From Sinotaia quadrata (lineage: Eukaryota; Mollusca; Gastropoda; Architaenioglossa; Viviparidae), in the NCBI GenBank assembly GCA_028829895.1, contig CM054178.1, positions 83,633,558 through 83,697,557 on the forward strand: DNA of 64,000 nucleotides, given 5' to 3'. Positions 43,401 through 51,922 of the stretch are shown here, piece by piece. Position 1 is the first letter of the stretch; each line of letters begins with the position of its first letter. The notes below the pieces were generated by a model. The model saw nothing but the letters and a program-made list of their open reading frames with translations. It was not told the origin of the DNA and did no database searches. The translations under genes were made by a program, and so were the position numbers.

Positions 43401-46400
43401 TGTTACTTATACTTTTCTATAAATTTTAATTATTATAAATGCATTATAGCATAAGTTATAATGAATAATATAAAGTTTTCAAACTAAAGGGCATGATAAA
43501 TATTTATTTTTGATAATTATTTCTTATTTGTTTGTGAAAAACAATGAGGATTAGTGGTGTCAATGGGTACCCGGGTATTCTTTTTGCTTGTGGTTGTTGT
43601 GCTCGTTAACAAGTGTAGCATGTTATTTATGTAAATTTCAGTAAACAAACTTGTTGATAAATTTAATAATAATGTAATGTTTTTAATTTGGGGAAGACAT
43701 CATGTGTGTGGAGTCAGGCCAAGCGATTGGATAGTGACATGGTGAAATGCAATCTGTGCGATGAAATTCAATCCGCGAATGGCGATTGAACTTGATGCCC
43801 TATTTTTAAATACGTTATTGTTGTTGACATTATTTTTAGTTTTAGTTTTATTATTATTATTATTAATTAGTTTAATTTATGTAATGATTATTAATATTAA
43901 AAATAAAAGTTTGCATTGTACATATAAAGATCATAACTAATACAAATAGTAAGTCACTAGATGCATACCTTTGGCTACTGTGTGAAATAGAATGCATGCT
44001 TAATGGTTAAGTCGCTTTGTGTAGAGATCGTGAGTTGCGATGGAGATTATGCTAATTTTTGAACGGGTACCCGGGCAGCATTTTAGAAAAAATTGACAGC
44101 TCTAATGAGGATGAAATTTGGTTTAAAGTTATCTTTCAGTATGAATTGATTTTGCATAATTTTTGTATGTGCAAGATTTTAGGTGGCTGCAATCTATAAA
44201 CCAAGCTAATTTTAATTTTAATATTTTGGCAAAGGATGCCAAGACATGCTTAATGTACTCCCCTCATTACCCTCCATAAGTCTTCAGTGTTCTAATTTTT
44301 GTGCCAAAAATTACCTAATTACAAGCAAGCAAATGCTAATTGTTTTCATGTTTGTTGTGCATAAACTCACACATTACATTCATTAGTTTTGATAGTATGA
44401 TGTGTGTAAATCATCAATAGGTATTTATTATAGAGTGATATTTTCCAAGGAAGCCTTTCTCTCATCAGTAATATTTTTTTTATTATTTTATAGATCTGGT
44501 TCTGGCAGCAGAGTTACAAAATGAATACATTTTGTGAAAAAGATGTTTCTCTCGAAGATGCTTTAAAGTCACGTGTTGGTGACACTTTTAGTGCAATAGT
44601 TGAAAACTTGCTTCCGTTTACCAATATGGAGATACAAGTAGCTGTAATGAACAATTTCTTTGTCTCAAGGCCAACTGATGCTATACATTTTAAAACAACT
44701 ATTGGGTGTAAGTACCATTGATAGTAGTCATGTTATTTTCTTTGCAATCTTTCAATGTAGACACTTTGGAATTGGAGTGATGAATAAGCATAAAATATAT
44801 CTGCCACATGGTTCTTTAGTTTTATTTTCCATTTCTCAAATAGTGGGATATAATTAGCACAGCTTCACTTTTATCGTATTAGAAGTCAGATGTTCTTAGT
44901 GTTATTTGAAGTTTTCCTGACACATTTGATACTAGATAATGTAATTTAATAGTAGAATTGGAATGTCGTGAGATCTTCATTTAAAAATAGCTGGATTTTA
45001 AAAAGATTATATTTGAAATCATACACTTAAGACAAGGAACAATGAAAACTGAGTATTTAGAAGAAAAAAACACACTGAAATCTGTGATAAGACAAGGAAC
45101 AATGAATTCTAAATTATAAGTAAAACAAGAAACAATGAAATCTGAGATATTAAAAAAGAAAGGAACAGTGAGATCTGTGATGTAAGAAAAAAAAGGAACA
45201 GTGAAATCTATGATGTAAGAAAAAAAAAGGAACAGTGAAATCTGTGATGTAAGAAAAAAAAAGGAACAGTGAAATCTGTGATGTAAGAAAAAAAAAAGAA
45301 CAGTGGAATCTTTTAAAAACATGAGGAAAAGGAACAGTACAGATGAGGTATTTAAAGGAATAGGGCATTAAAGGCCAGAGTCCTATAGCACTAATGACTT
45401 ATGTAACATATTGAAGAAAAGCAGATTGGCAGTGATTACAATTGTTTTTATCACTTAAAAAATAATTACAACCACCCCCCTCCAAATATAATTGTAATAA
45501 AGGTAATACTGTTACAAAAAATGAAAGAGATTTTTCATTTAAGAATGTCTTTAATATTAGTAATCAACAAAATAATATTCATATTTTTTTGAAACATAGC
45601 TAATATTCATGTTAGAATTCTTTGGTTCTTTTTCTCCCATTTAATAAAATATTAAATATATAATTATTCCATTAATTACTGATGTATTTATGTGCGATAT
45701 TTAATTGTTAACACTTTTTCTAGTCCCAAGTCCTGTGGAGTTGTTTCGACCTATTAACATCGGCGATAACCATGTCCATTTGGAATGGATGGCTCCTGAG
45801 GGAAACCCAGGGGATATTATTGGCTATGACATTGGCTACCAACTTGGTATTTACTTGTTTTGCACCATTTACTTTTAAATATATAATCATTTTCAAGATA
45901 AGTTTTGCTTTTAAGTATAAGTACATTTTAAACCAAACTGATGCAGGTTATATCTCAAAATCTCATTTGAAGAAATTCTAAGATTGAGAGATATGGCTCC
46001 TTTAAAAATTACAAATCAAGGAACCATATAATTATTTAACTGCCATTTCATATTTGAACCTACTGAGATAAAATATTTGTGATAGCTCTCACAATTGCAG
46101 CTTTCCTTCATTTTGGATATCTTATCAAATAAAATTGTATTTTAACTTTGGTGCTTTCCTTTTAAAAAGCAATACTCCCCCCAAATTTTTGTAATGACAA
46201 TATATGTACTTATAGATATTTATTGACACTTACAACTTTATAACTTTGAATTAAAATTAAGGAAAAATCACCACAGCGTTCAACTGAATAAATGAATAGT
46301 TTCTTCAATTGAAGAACTCTGTCAACAATTTGATTGTCAATCTGAGCATGTGGACAAAAGATCATAGAATTTTCCGGTATATAGTCTTTCCAAGTATTCT

Positions 46401-49400
46401 CTATGTCACAATTGCAGACTTCGTCATTTTGATTTAGAATTAGAACCTATTTGGTGGTTTCAGTAAAAGGCTTGGATCTGGGAGAAATGAAGGAGAGAGA
46501 ACCACAGATTAATGACCCTTATACAACAACAGCCATGTTGAGTGGCTTGCTGAGTAATCACCGATATCGAATCCACATATGGGCACGTACCATTCAAGGA
46601 AGAGGAGAAGACTTCTTTATTGAACTTACTACAACTCAAACTGGTGGTGAGATGAAAGAGCTGCATTTGAACAGTTCTATAAAGTTATTTTGAAACTGCT
46701 TACATTTTTGTTGAAGGATCATTATTTTGTCTTATGCTTGTTATATATTAGATGAAAAGTTACAAGAAATGGTGAGCTTACATGGTTAAGCCTTGTGCCA
46801 ACTTTTAAAAACATGAACATGTAATGCTTATACTGTGTTGTGATTTCCCATTTGTAAAAAATCTTTCTCTTGGCAATTTAGAATTACCTCTTTTCACTAC
46901 CTCACTACCTCCCCACCCCCCAACATGCCCGCACACACTGATTGGTACATGATAAGTTTATTCTTTGAGATGTTATTAACTCTACACACCACCTTGCTCC
47001 CTAAATGTCAAAAGCAAAAATTGAGAGGTTGAAATTTTTCAAGAAATTCTCGGGTCATTGATTTTCTTTCTGCACAGATGTACAGGCACCAAGTTTTACC
47101 ATAACTGATGTAGGCATGAACTACATCAACGTTTCATGGTGGATCAATCCCTATGTCAAGTCTGGCACAGTTGTGCATATTCAGTATAGAAAAGAAGGTA
47201 ATATAAATACTATAAAATTAAAGCTGGATTTTTTTAAAAACTTCATAAACATACATTTTTGTTTAAAGAAAATAAAAATAGATTATGTCTCCACTTCCAA
47301 GATTTTCAATGCAAACACTTGTCTAGCATTGCATTTAATGGTAGACAATATTTTAATGTTTTTTTTTAATAGCAATTAGGTCAGGTTTTGTGCACAAGCG
47401 GGTGGCTCTCTAAATTTAATATTATGCTGAGTAGTAAAATAGATCAACACATTGTGGTGTACAGAACGTATGTATTGTGTATCTGCTTTCTGGACGGAAC
47501 TTTATACTGTCTGTCTCATCAACTCGAATATGTATTTTGACAACAAAAAAATGGAGTTATTTCTGTGTTGTAAACCAAGTTTGATTCAATCTGGATATAA
47601 TTTTCTTCTTGCTGTAAATTAAATCAAATACATGTTCACTATTACATAAAGCTGTTTGCATTGAAAAACTTGGGTTATCTGTTTTCTTTTTTTTTTTGCT
47701 TTAGACTTGGCATTGTAGTAAAAACATCTTTGTCTTGCATGTCAAATTTCAGCTGTTTAGGATTCATAAGATTGGAGATGTTGAGCTACAATAGGCATTC
47801 AAAGAGCAGTTTTATTGATAACTCAAAGACTGAGTTATCTTCTTGGTTTGAAAGGTTATTCTCTACTGCTCAAGTGACATTTAAATAATAATAAATAATA
47901 GAAAAATAAAGAATGCATTTGATCATTTATTTGCTAAATTACTTTCTTAAAACTAATATTTATTGTTTTCAATTTTTTATTTGTATTAATATTTCAGTTC
48001 TTTTCAGAATTTTTAATCAAGTTATTAAAACCTACCTAGCACACATTTTTTGTTTGTTTTGTATTGTAACTTTTTTTATCGAATGGATAGTTTTCCCCTT
48101 ATACTGATAAATACCCACCCATGGCATAGGAGTGAACAATCATTCCCCTTATAGTTCAAGTGAGAAGTTCTCTAACCCATAGTAGTTAATCACATTTAAT
48201 CCCTTTAAATGTACCTCTAGCATTATTTAAAGTTCTGTTCTTGTTTTAGATACTGTAGATATATTGAAGATCATGGTGAGTTGACTGGCTACTACTAGGA
48301 ATATTCATTATTAAATTATTTCAAATTTGCACACCAACCCATTTAATGTACTTTTATATTATATATTTAGAATGTTAAGCTGCCTGGATACTAGAGAGAA
48401 AATTGTTTTTAATTTGTTATAGTTTAAAGACCAAACAGATCAAGTAATTTTTAATTATATCAGTTAGATCAAAAATATTCATTTTGAAATGATTTTTAAT
48501 TTGAAGACCAAGCAAATGTAGTTTTTAATTTTATCAGTTAGGTGGAAAATACTCAGTTTGAAGTTATTTTAAATTTGAAGATCAAGCACGTGTAGTTTTT
48601 AATTATATCAGTTAGGTGGAAAATAATGGTTTTTAATTTGAAAACCAAGCATTTGTACTTTATTCCAGGAGCAGCGGAATGGCTTCAAACAACAGATGAA
48701 GTGATATCAAGCTGGAAGAACATCAGTGGACTCGAGTCTGGATCTCTGTATGAAGTTCGCATTATTGCGACAACTGAGGGCTTGTACAGTGCCTCACACA
48801 TTGAGGTGGTTCGAACTAAAGGCATTAGTGAGTTCTTTTGGTCTTTATTTTTTTTTGTGATTAATTTTTCATGAGTTTATGAGCTTACAAGACTTGATTA
48901 GTCATTTAATAATTTATTTTGTATTGTAATTTATTTTTCTTAGTATTTGATGCTGTTGTTTTGTAATTTGTTTCCTTTCATAAAAAAATTCATTTGATGA
49001 TATAGTTGACCTTTCAGTGTAAGACATCTTACATAATTTTACATTTTCTATGTAGGGAAGCTTGAATATAAGACAAATCTTACATAATTTTACATTTTCT
49101 ATGTAGGGAAGCTTGAATGTAAGACAAATCTTATATAATTTTACATTTCCTCTGTAGGGAAGCTTGAATGTAAGACAAATCTTACCTAATTTTACATTCT
49201 CTGTATAGGCAAGCTTAAATGTAAGACAAATCTTATATAATTTTACATTTTCTTTAAATTTGGGCTATCTTTTCACAAAATAAAATATTTATAAAAATAA
49301 GAGGACAGTGATTTTTTTTTTAAATTTTCAGGCATGGCATGGGCACTTGTTGGTAATTATGGCTGGTTTACAGGTATGACAGTGTCTTTGGCACTTTTCG

Positions 49401-51446
49401 GCATTCTTATCATTGTGTTCATTATCCTCTTTCGCCAAGGAAAGCATTTCAGACTTCTTGGATCTACTACAGACACAATCTGCAGTGAAGATGATGCTGT
49501 CTTTTACAAAGGTAGAAATTAGTCTATTACAGAGAAAGAAATTATTCATTCCACAGATAGAAATTATTCTTTTACAGAGGAAGAATTTAGTCATTCACAT
49601 AGGTAGAAATAATTCTTTTATAGAGGAAATGAGTCTTGTATGTGGGTAGAAATTAGTCTTTAATACAGGTGAAGATAATTCTTATACTGAGGAAGAAGTC
49701 AATCTTTTATACAATAATTTATTTTTACACAGGTAGAAATTATTCTTTTACAGAGGAAAATATCTTTACACAAGTAGAAATTATTCTTTTACAGAGGAAG
49801 AAAGTAGTCATTTACATAAGTAAAAAATAATTCTTCTATAGAGGAAGAAATTATTCGTTTATAACGGTATAAATTATTCATTTACAGAGTCAGAAACTGT
49901 CTTACACAGTATAAATTATTTTTTCACAAATGAAGAAATTATTTTTGTAAGGGTAAAAATTATTATAATAGCCCAGACTGCAAACTCAGTAAATGCTGAA
50001 ATAAAGCATGGACTTTAAATACAACCCATTCTTTGTAGTAAAATATGTGTGGCCATTTTTAAAACTGTCTGCCATTCTTTTTCTGTCTATTGCCTTTGCT
50101 GTTTTTATTAGAAGCAATTAAACCTACTATAATCAGATGTTGCTGTAACAAGTAAATGAATTTTAAATAATAAACTAAAATTTTGACTGAGCTCACCATG
50201 AATTTTTCTTTCCATTTCAGAACCATCCCATGGCAGCCAGCAGTCAAAAGGTTTGGGGCATGAATCTCAAGGCTATAATAGAGATTACTGTGAATATAAA
50301 AGGTATGACTTTCGGTATTATACTTACCAGCACATTACAAATATGTGTACTAAATGTTTTGGTCTCGTTTCCTTTCTGTTATTCTTCACTATACACAAGC
50401 CTTTTGTAATAAACATTTTGATGTTTTGTCTGCATTAGCTATCATATCTTTCAAGGCATTTAGGATATCTTTAATAAGTCAGACAATGCTCTAATTAAAA
50501 AAAGATAACTTAAATTTACATTTTTCTTTGATTTGAGAATCTGTGCGGGTTTTGAAATTTTATCATCTGTTCAAGTCAACTAATTAATTTGGTTTAAAAC
50601 TGTGTATTTATTTTGAAATTTACTGATCACTGAAAACGTTCTGTTTAGATAGAATAATAATGTGGCTTTCTGTATAGAGAAAAGTAATACATTTTAAAAG
50701 CAAAAATAGATATAAATGAACTTGATCTTAATTTGAAAAGTTATTGTTAATATAACACCAAGTAATCCCAAAGTTACAAATTTAATAACTTTTTTAACAG
50801 GTGTGGTGACATATGTATTGACCAAGATGACCACACTCAGGACAAACAGAAGAAGATCGGATACCAAAACCAAGCTTATACCTACAATAATTCGGACATT
50901 AATGATGATGATGATGTCAGTAGCGATTGTGAGGCATATTCTCCAGTTAGAAAGATTGGATACCATAACTATGCTTATACCTACAATAACTCAGACTTTA
51001 ATGATGATGACATCAACAATGATTGTGAGGCACATTCTTCTGACAGAAAGACCAGGTACCATAACCATGCTCACAACTACAATAATTCAAATGCTAATGA
51101 TGATGACATCAGCAGTGACTTTGAGGCACATACTTCAGATAGAAAGATCAGGCACCATAATCATGCTTATATCCACAATAGCTGTGATAATATCAGTGAC
51201 ACTGATTACAACCAAATGGTTGTGAGGGCAGTTCATGATAATTACTATGATGGACGTCTGTATAATGGAAAGTCTCCTCACCACTTTGAGAAATGCACAG
51301 AGCATGACTGCAGTCAGCTGAATGATGGGACTTGGGAAGACTACCGACTCAGTTCACCTCACAGTGTTGACCTCGAGTTTGAACCTGTAACTGAACGTAA
51401 GTGCAATGGCTCTCGGGTTGACATTTTTGTCTCTACAGTTGTTTAA
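24058..51446 (+). CDS. Nrg: L1CAM/neuroglian-family neural cell adhesion protein, complete, 24 exons
   Basis: A type I membrane protein for homophilic and heterophilic adhesion in axon growth (known for the family). Exons: 24058-24118, 24768-24873, 29286-29481, 29892-30066, 31239-31367, 33925-34027, 35452-35642, 36116-36247, 36480-36638, 37819-38000, 38218-38403, 39013-39205, 39749-39906, 40866-41075, 41612-41852, 42330-42463, 44494-44707, 45724-45846, 46464-46646, 47078-47197, 48669-48827, 49332-49511, 50221-50302, 50801-51446. All are GT-AG and in phase, totalling 4263 nt (1420 residues). Order: signal peptide (1-20), six Ig, five FN3, membrane helix (about 1131-1152), 268-residue tail. Domain number and order and the Ig2 and FN3-2 signatures mark the L1 family. 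The tail is unlike the family: no FIGQY motif and a tandem repeat instead. Confidence 0.93.
24195..25165. repeat. Minisatellites flanking exon 2 of the L1-family gene
   Basis: From 24195 to 24500 the motif TTTAGTGACTTGTAACTAAT recurs about 13 times in varied form. From 24888 to 25165 a 26-bp unit (TGCTGTTTGTAGTGTAGATA plus GTTTAC) recurs about 10 times, starting about 15 bases after the splice donor of exon 2. Confidence 0.9.
25265..25346. repeat. (CA)n microsatellite
   Basis: About 40 CA units. Confidence 0.98.
25430..25935. repeat. 22-25-bp minisatellite, about 20 varied copies
   Basis: Motif like GGAAATAGAACGACACACTA, intronic. Confidence 0.9.
26090..26490. repeat. 34-bp minisatellite with diverged flanks
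   Basis: The core copies 26285-26435 read CACAGAAGAGAGGTTATAGA plus CAAGAGTGGACTTG. More diverged copies extend to both sides. Confidence 0.9.
27121..27252. repeat. (GATA)n, (GATT)n and (GGAC)n microsatellites
   Basis: A run of GATA/GGTA, then GATT, then GGAC units. Confidence 0.95.
27711..27812. repeat. 25-bp minisatellite, 4 copies
   Basis: Unit AGTTGTAGCTTTGCTTTATG plus ACGCA, nearly perfect. Confidence 0.95.
28128..28412. repeat. Dispersed repeat, copy 2
   Basis: Shares its ends and order with 21097-21250 but has about 150 extra bases in the middle (about 28165-28310). A CA microsatellite (28068-28092) precedes it. Confidence 0.6.
28420..29060. repeat. Two minisatellites before exon 3 of the L1-family gene
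   Basis: At 28420-28680 the motif AATACATGTTGTGAAGTCAT recurs. At 28915-29050 a 27-bp unit (TGTTGAGAGTGGGAGAGTGT plus AAGCAGG) recurs about 4-5 times. Confidence 0.9.
29615..29820. repeat. 22-24-bp minisatellite, about 9 copies
   Basis: Motif GGTACAATTCACAGCAGTCA CAT, between exons 3 and 4 of the L1-family gene. Confidence 0.9.
29892..31367 (+). CDS. Nrg: L1-family Ig2 exons (4-5)
   Basis: Exon 4 encodes VTVYPQLGDSLTLNCIPPES then IPPAQVFWVIKRP. The C-x-P-P-x-S-x-P-x-x-x-x-x-W spacing is typical of Ig2 in L1-family proteins. Exon 5 gives YRLRFTNVIRSDFQNG and AYACMAMNK with the second Cys. Confidence 0.92.
30090..30622. repeat. 27-bp duplication and 26-bp minisatellite after exon 4
   Basis: GTCTTTGTGTCACAGGTATG is present twice (about 30101 and 30128), each time with a donor-like CAG-GTATGA. 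From 30225 to 30622 a 26-bp unit (TGCCTGAATGATGTATTATT plus TTACTT) recurs about 15 times. Confidence 0.92.
31368..33924 (+). other. Nrg: Intron 5 of the L1-family gene
   Basis: No recognisable element or repeat array apart from a short (TTCTCTTGGT)n motif at 33370-33435. Confidence 0.5.
33925..35642 (+). CDS. Nrg: L1-family Ig3 exons (6-7)
   Basis: Exon 6 carries LRNKQFRVKCIFSG and exon 7 PTPDVHWERTDGSPLPNRAK then DDEGIYECWATNVY, so both Cys and the core Trp are present. Confidence 0.93.
34360..34432. repeat. (AC)n microsatellite
   Basis: About 35 AC units in intron 6 of the L1-family gene. Confidence 0.98.
34590..35330. repeat. Diverged minisatellites in intron 6 of the L1-family gene
   Basis: At 34615-34740 TGCCTGCCAGTATAAATAG recurs every 30-40 bases. 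From 34790 a longer, diverged unit with GCCAACCAGAATAAA and GCATGTAGTTGTCAC recurs to about 35330. Confidence 0.75.
36116..36638 (+). CDS. Nrg: L1-family Ig4 exons (8-9)
   Basis: Exon 8 carries PYWVIEPQDVEIGINGTAEF and NCLANARPEPEYFWFVNG. Exon 9 carries PDRIIFTGVQRDDAMVIQCN then ATNKHGYVWGDAYLNVL. The intron between them is only 232 bp. Confidence 0.93.
36860..37240. repeat. 24-bp minisatellite, about 15 copies
   Basis: Unit TCTAGGCAATAATCTTGCCA plus GTTG, in intron 9 of the L1-family gene. Confidence 0.95.
37440..37630. repeat. 12/24-bp minisatellite
   Basis: AATAATCTAGGTAATAATTT recurs in mixed order. It shares the TCTAGGCAATAAT core with the array at 36860-37240, so the two are probably related. 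Confidence 0.9.
37819..39205 (+). CDS. Nrg: L1-family Ig5 and Ig6 exons (10-12)
   Basis: Exon 10 (37819-38000) starts Ig5 (ISLTCHMAGKPDPIITWYKG). Exon 11 (38218-38403) ends Ig5 (ADAGTYMCEARNVF) and starts Ig6 (VKFTCSGTTDPEE). Exon 12 (39013-39205) ends Ig6 (IMWFKDNKK, DSGTYKCVVTNG). Confidence 0.93.
39749..41852 (+). CDS. Nrg: L1-family FN3 domains 1-2 (exons 13-15)
   Basis: Exon 13 begins DRPDSPTKVRIEKCKDRNAT, the usual FN3-1 opening, then VWMPGSYNNAPVQYFIIQ. Exon 14 contains NYTYRVIAYNKIGESDPSLP and the start of FN3-2. Exon 15 has PMPPIEQNGPGFQYILQFKR (the W-x-P-x-P-P-x-x-x-N-G-P-G-x-x-Y pattern of L1-family FN3-2), PYQITLRARNMLGEA and FTGES. Confidence 0.93.
42330..44707 (+). CDS. Nrg: L1-family FN3 domain 3 (exons 16-17)
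   Basis: Exon 16 (VPTIVPTNLRVEDVKDTVVT, then LAWEF and GEFRGFK) joins exon 17 (IWFWQQSYKMN, then NLLPFTNMEIQVAVMNNFFV and RPTDAIHFKTTIG) in phase 0. The intron between them (2030 bp) holds a hAT-type MITE. Confidence 0.9.
42540..42750. repeat. Irregular repeat of TGACTAGTGTAATGAC
   Basis: About 8 varied copies just after exon 16 of the L1-family gene. Confidence 0.8.
43552..44104. mobile_element. hAT-type MITE, 553 bp, with 8-bp target duplication
   Basis: The element is flanked by a perfect direct repeat ATGAGGAT (43544-43551 and 44105-44112). Its ends are inverted: TAGTGGTGTCAAT on the left, and ATTGACAGCTCTA on the right, which reads TAGAGCTGTCAAT on the other strand (11 of 13 match). 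Both ends are followed inward by GGGTACCCGGG. 8-bp duplications and TAG-starting ends are typical of hAT transposons. No transposase is encoded, so it is non-autonomous. It lies in intron 16 of the L1-family gene. Confidence 0.88.
45015..45345. repeat. About 33-bp minisatellite
   Basis: GGAACAGTGAAATCTGTGAT plus GTAAGAAAAAAAA in the centre with diverged flanks, in intron 17 of the L1-family gene. Confidence 0.9.
45724..48827 (+). CDS. Nrg: L1-family FN3 domains 4-5 (exons 18-21)
   Basis: Exon 18 carries PSPVELFRPINIGDNHVHLE then WMAPEGNPGDIIGYDIGYQ. Exon 19 carries LSGLLSNHRYRIHIWARTIQ. Exon 20 has APSFTITDVGMNYINVSWWI and exon 21 SWKNISGLESGSLYEVRIIA. The fifth domain is the most diverged. 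Confidence 0.9.
48400..48650. repeat. About 65-bp repeat, 3-4 diverged copies before exon 21
   Basis: TTTTTAATTATATCAGTTAG and TTTGAAGACCAAGCA recur, and the last copy runs close to the acceptor of exon 21. Confidence 0.8.
49012..49260. repeat. 51-bp minisatellite, about 5 copies
   Basis: Unit with TGTAAGACAAATCTTATATA then ATTTTACATTTTCTATGTAG and GGAAGCTT, before exon 22. Confidence 0.95.
49332..49511 (+). CDS. Nrg: L1-family transmembrane exon (22)
   Basis: Encodes GNYGWFTGMTVSLALFGILI then IVFIILFRQGK, a single helix with a basic stop-transfer residue, followed by HFRLLGSTTDTICSEDDAVF. The family's usual juxtamembrane stretch (basic, with GGKY) is not recognisable. The donor (GTAGAA at 49512) lies at the edge of a minisatellite that repeats sequence like it. 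Confidence 0.9.
49500..49960. repeat. About 26-bp minisatellite starting at the donor of exon 22
   Basis: The exon end CTTTTACAAA-GGTAGAAATTA is echoed by units such as CTTTTACAGAGGAAGAAATT and CACAGGTAGAAATTATTC, about 16 varied copies. Several retain GGTAGAAAT, the donor sequence. Confidence 0.88.
50221..51446 (+). CDS. Nrg: L1-family cytoplasmic tail with tandem 32-residue repeats (exons 23-24)
   Basis: Exon 23 encodes EPSHGSQQSKGLGHESQGYN then RDYCEYK. Exon 24, read in the frame set by phase 2, gives RCGDICIDQDDHTQDKQK and then repeats starting at 50853, 50952 and 51048 with a degenerate part from 51144. The consensus is KIGYHNYAYTYNNSD followed by FNDDDINNDCEAHSSDR. A non-repeated end follows (DGTWEDYRLSSPHSVDLEFE). 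The stop is at 51444-51446 and the C-terminus VDIFVSTVV fits a class I PDZ ligand (T-x-V). GTAAGT at 51397 could instead lead to another exon. The neighbouring frame is also open across the repeat but does not fit the splice phase. Confidence 0.85.
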
Positions 51447-51884
51447 TTATGACTTTTGCCTACATTTATCTATAGTATTTTTAACTGTGATATTTTCTAC
51501 TTGGTTTTAATAATTTATTTGTTGATTCTTTGCCTTACTCTATACACGACTCTAATGAAGACAAATTTAACATGACCTTAATGGAATGGTATTTCTATGA
51601 GGAAAATAATGGCCATCATGAGGGCAGACTTATTGCATGGCTGGCATTTGGGCAGACAATGCACATAAAAATTCATAAATTTTACTAAAAATAATGTCTT
51701 AATAGGCACTGTGAAAGTATCTGCATGAGAGATATGTCAGCTGATGGCTAGAAGAATTATTGTGTGAATCTTATGCACATCAAAACTTGTAAATGTTTTT
51801 TTTAAAAGAAATTTGTATTTATTATTTTTTAAAGTTATATTTATCTTGTTGGTCCTATGTGCCTGCACCTTACACAAGTTTGTG

Positions 51885-51922
51885 AATAAACTTTTATAAA
51901 AATTATATGCATTATGAATAAA
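51885..51922 (+). terminator. Nrg: Polyadenylation signals of the L1-family gene
   Basis: AATAAA at 51885-51890 and 51917-51922, about 440-480 bases after the stop codon. Confidence 0.6.

Noticed and set aside
50803..51225. An open frame shifted by one from the L1-family exon 24 (Met/Thr/Ile-rich, 140 codons)
   Set aside because: The splice phase from exon 23 selects the other frame. This frame is open only because the repeat period is a multiple of three.
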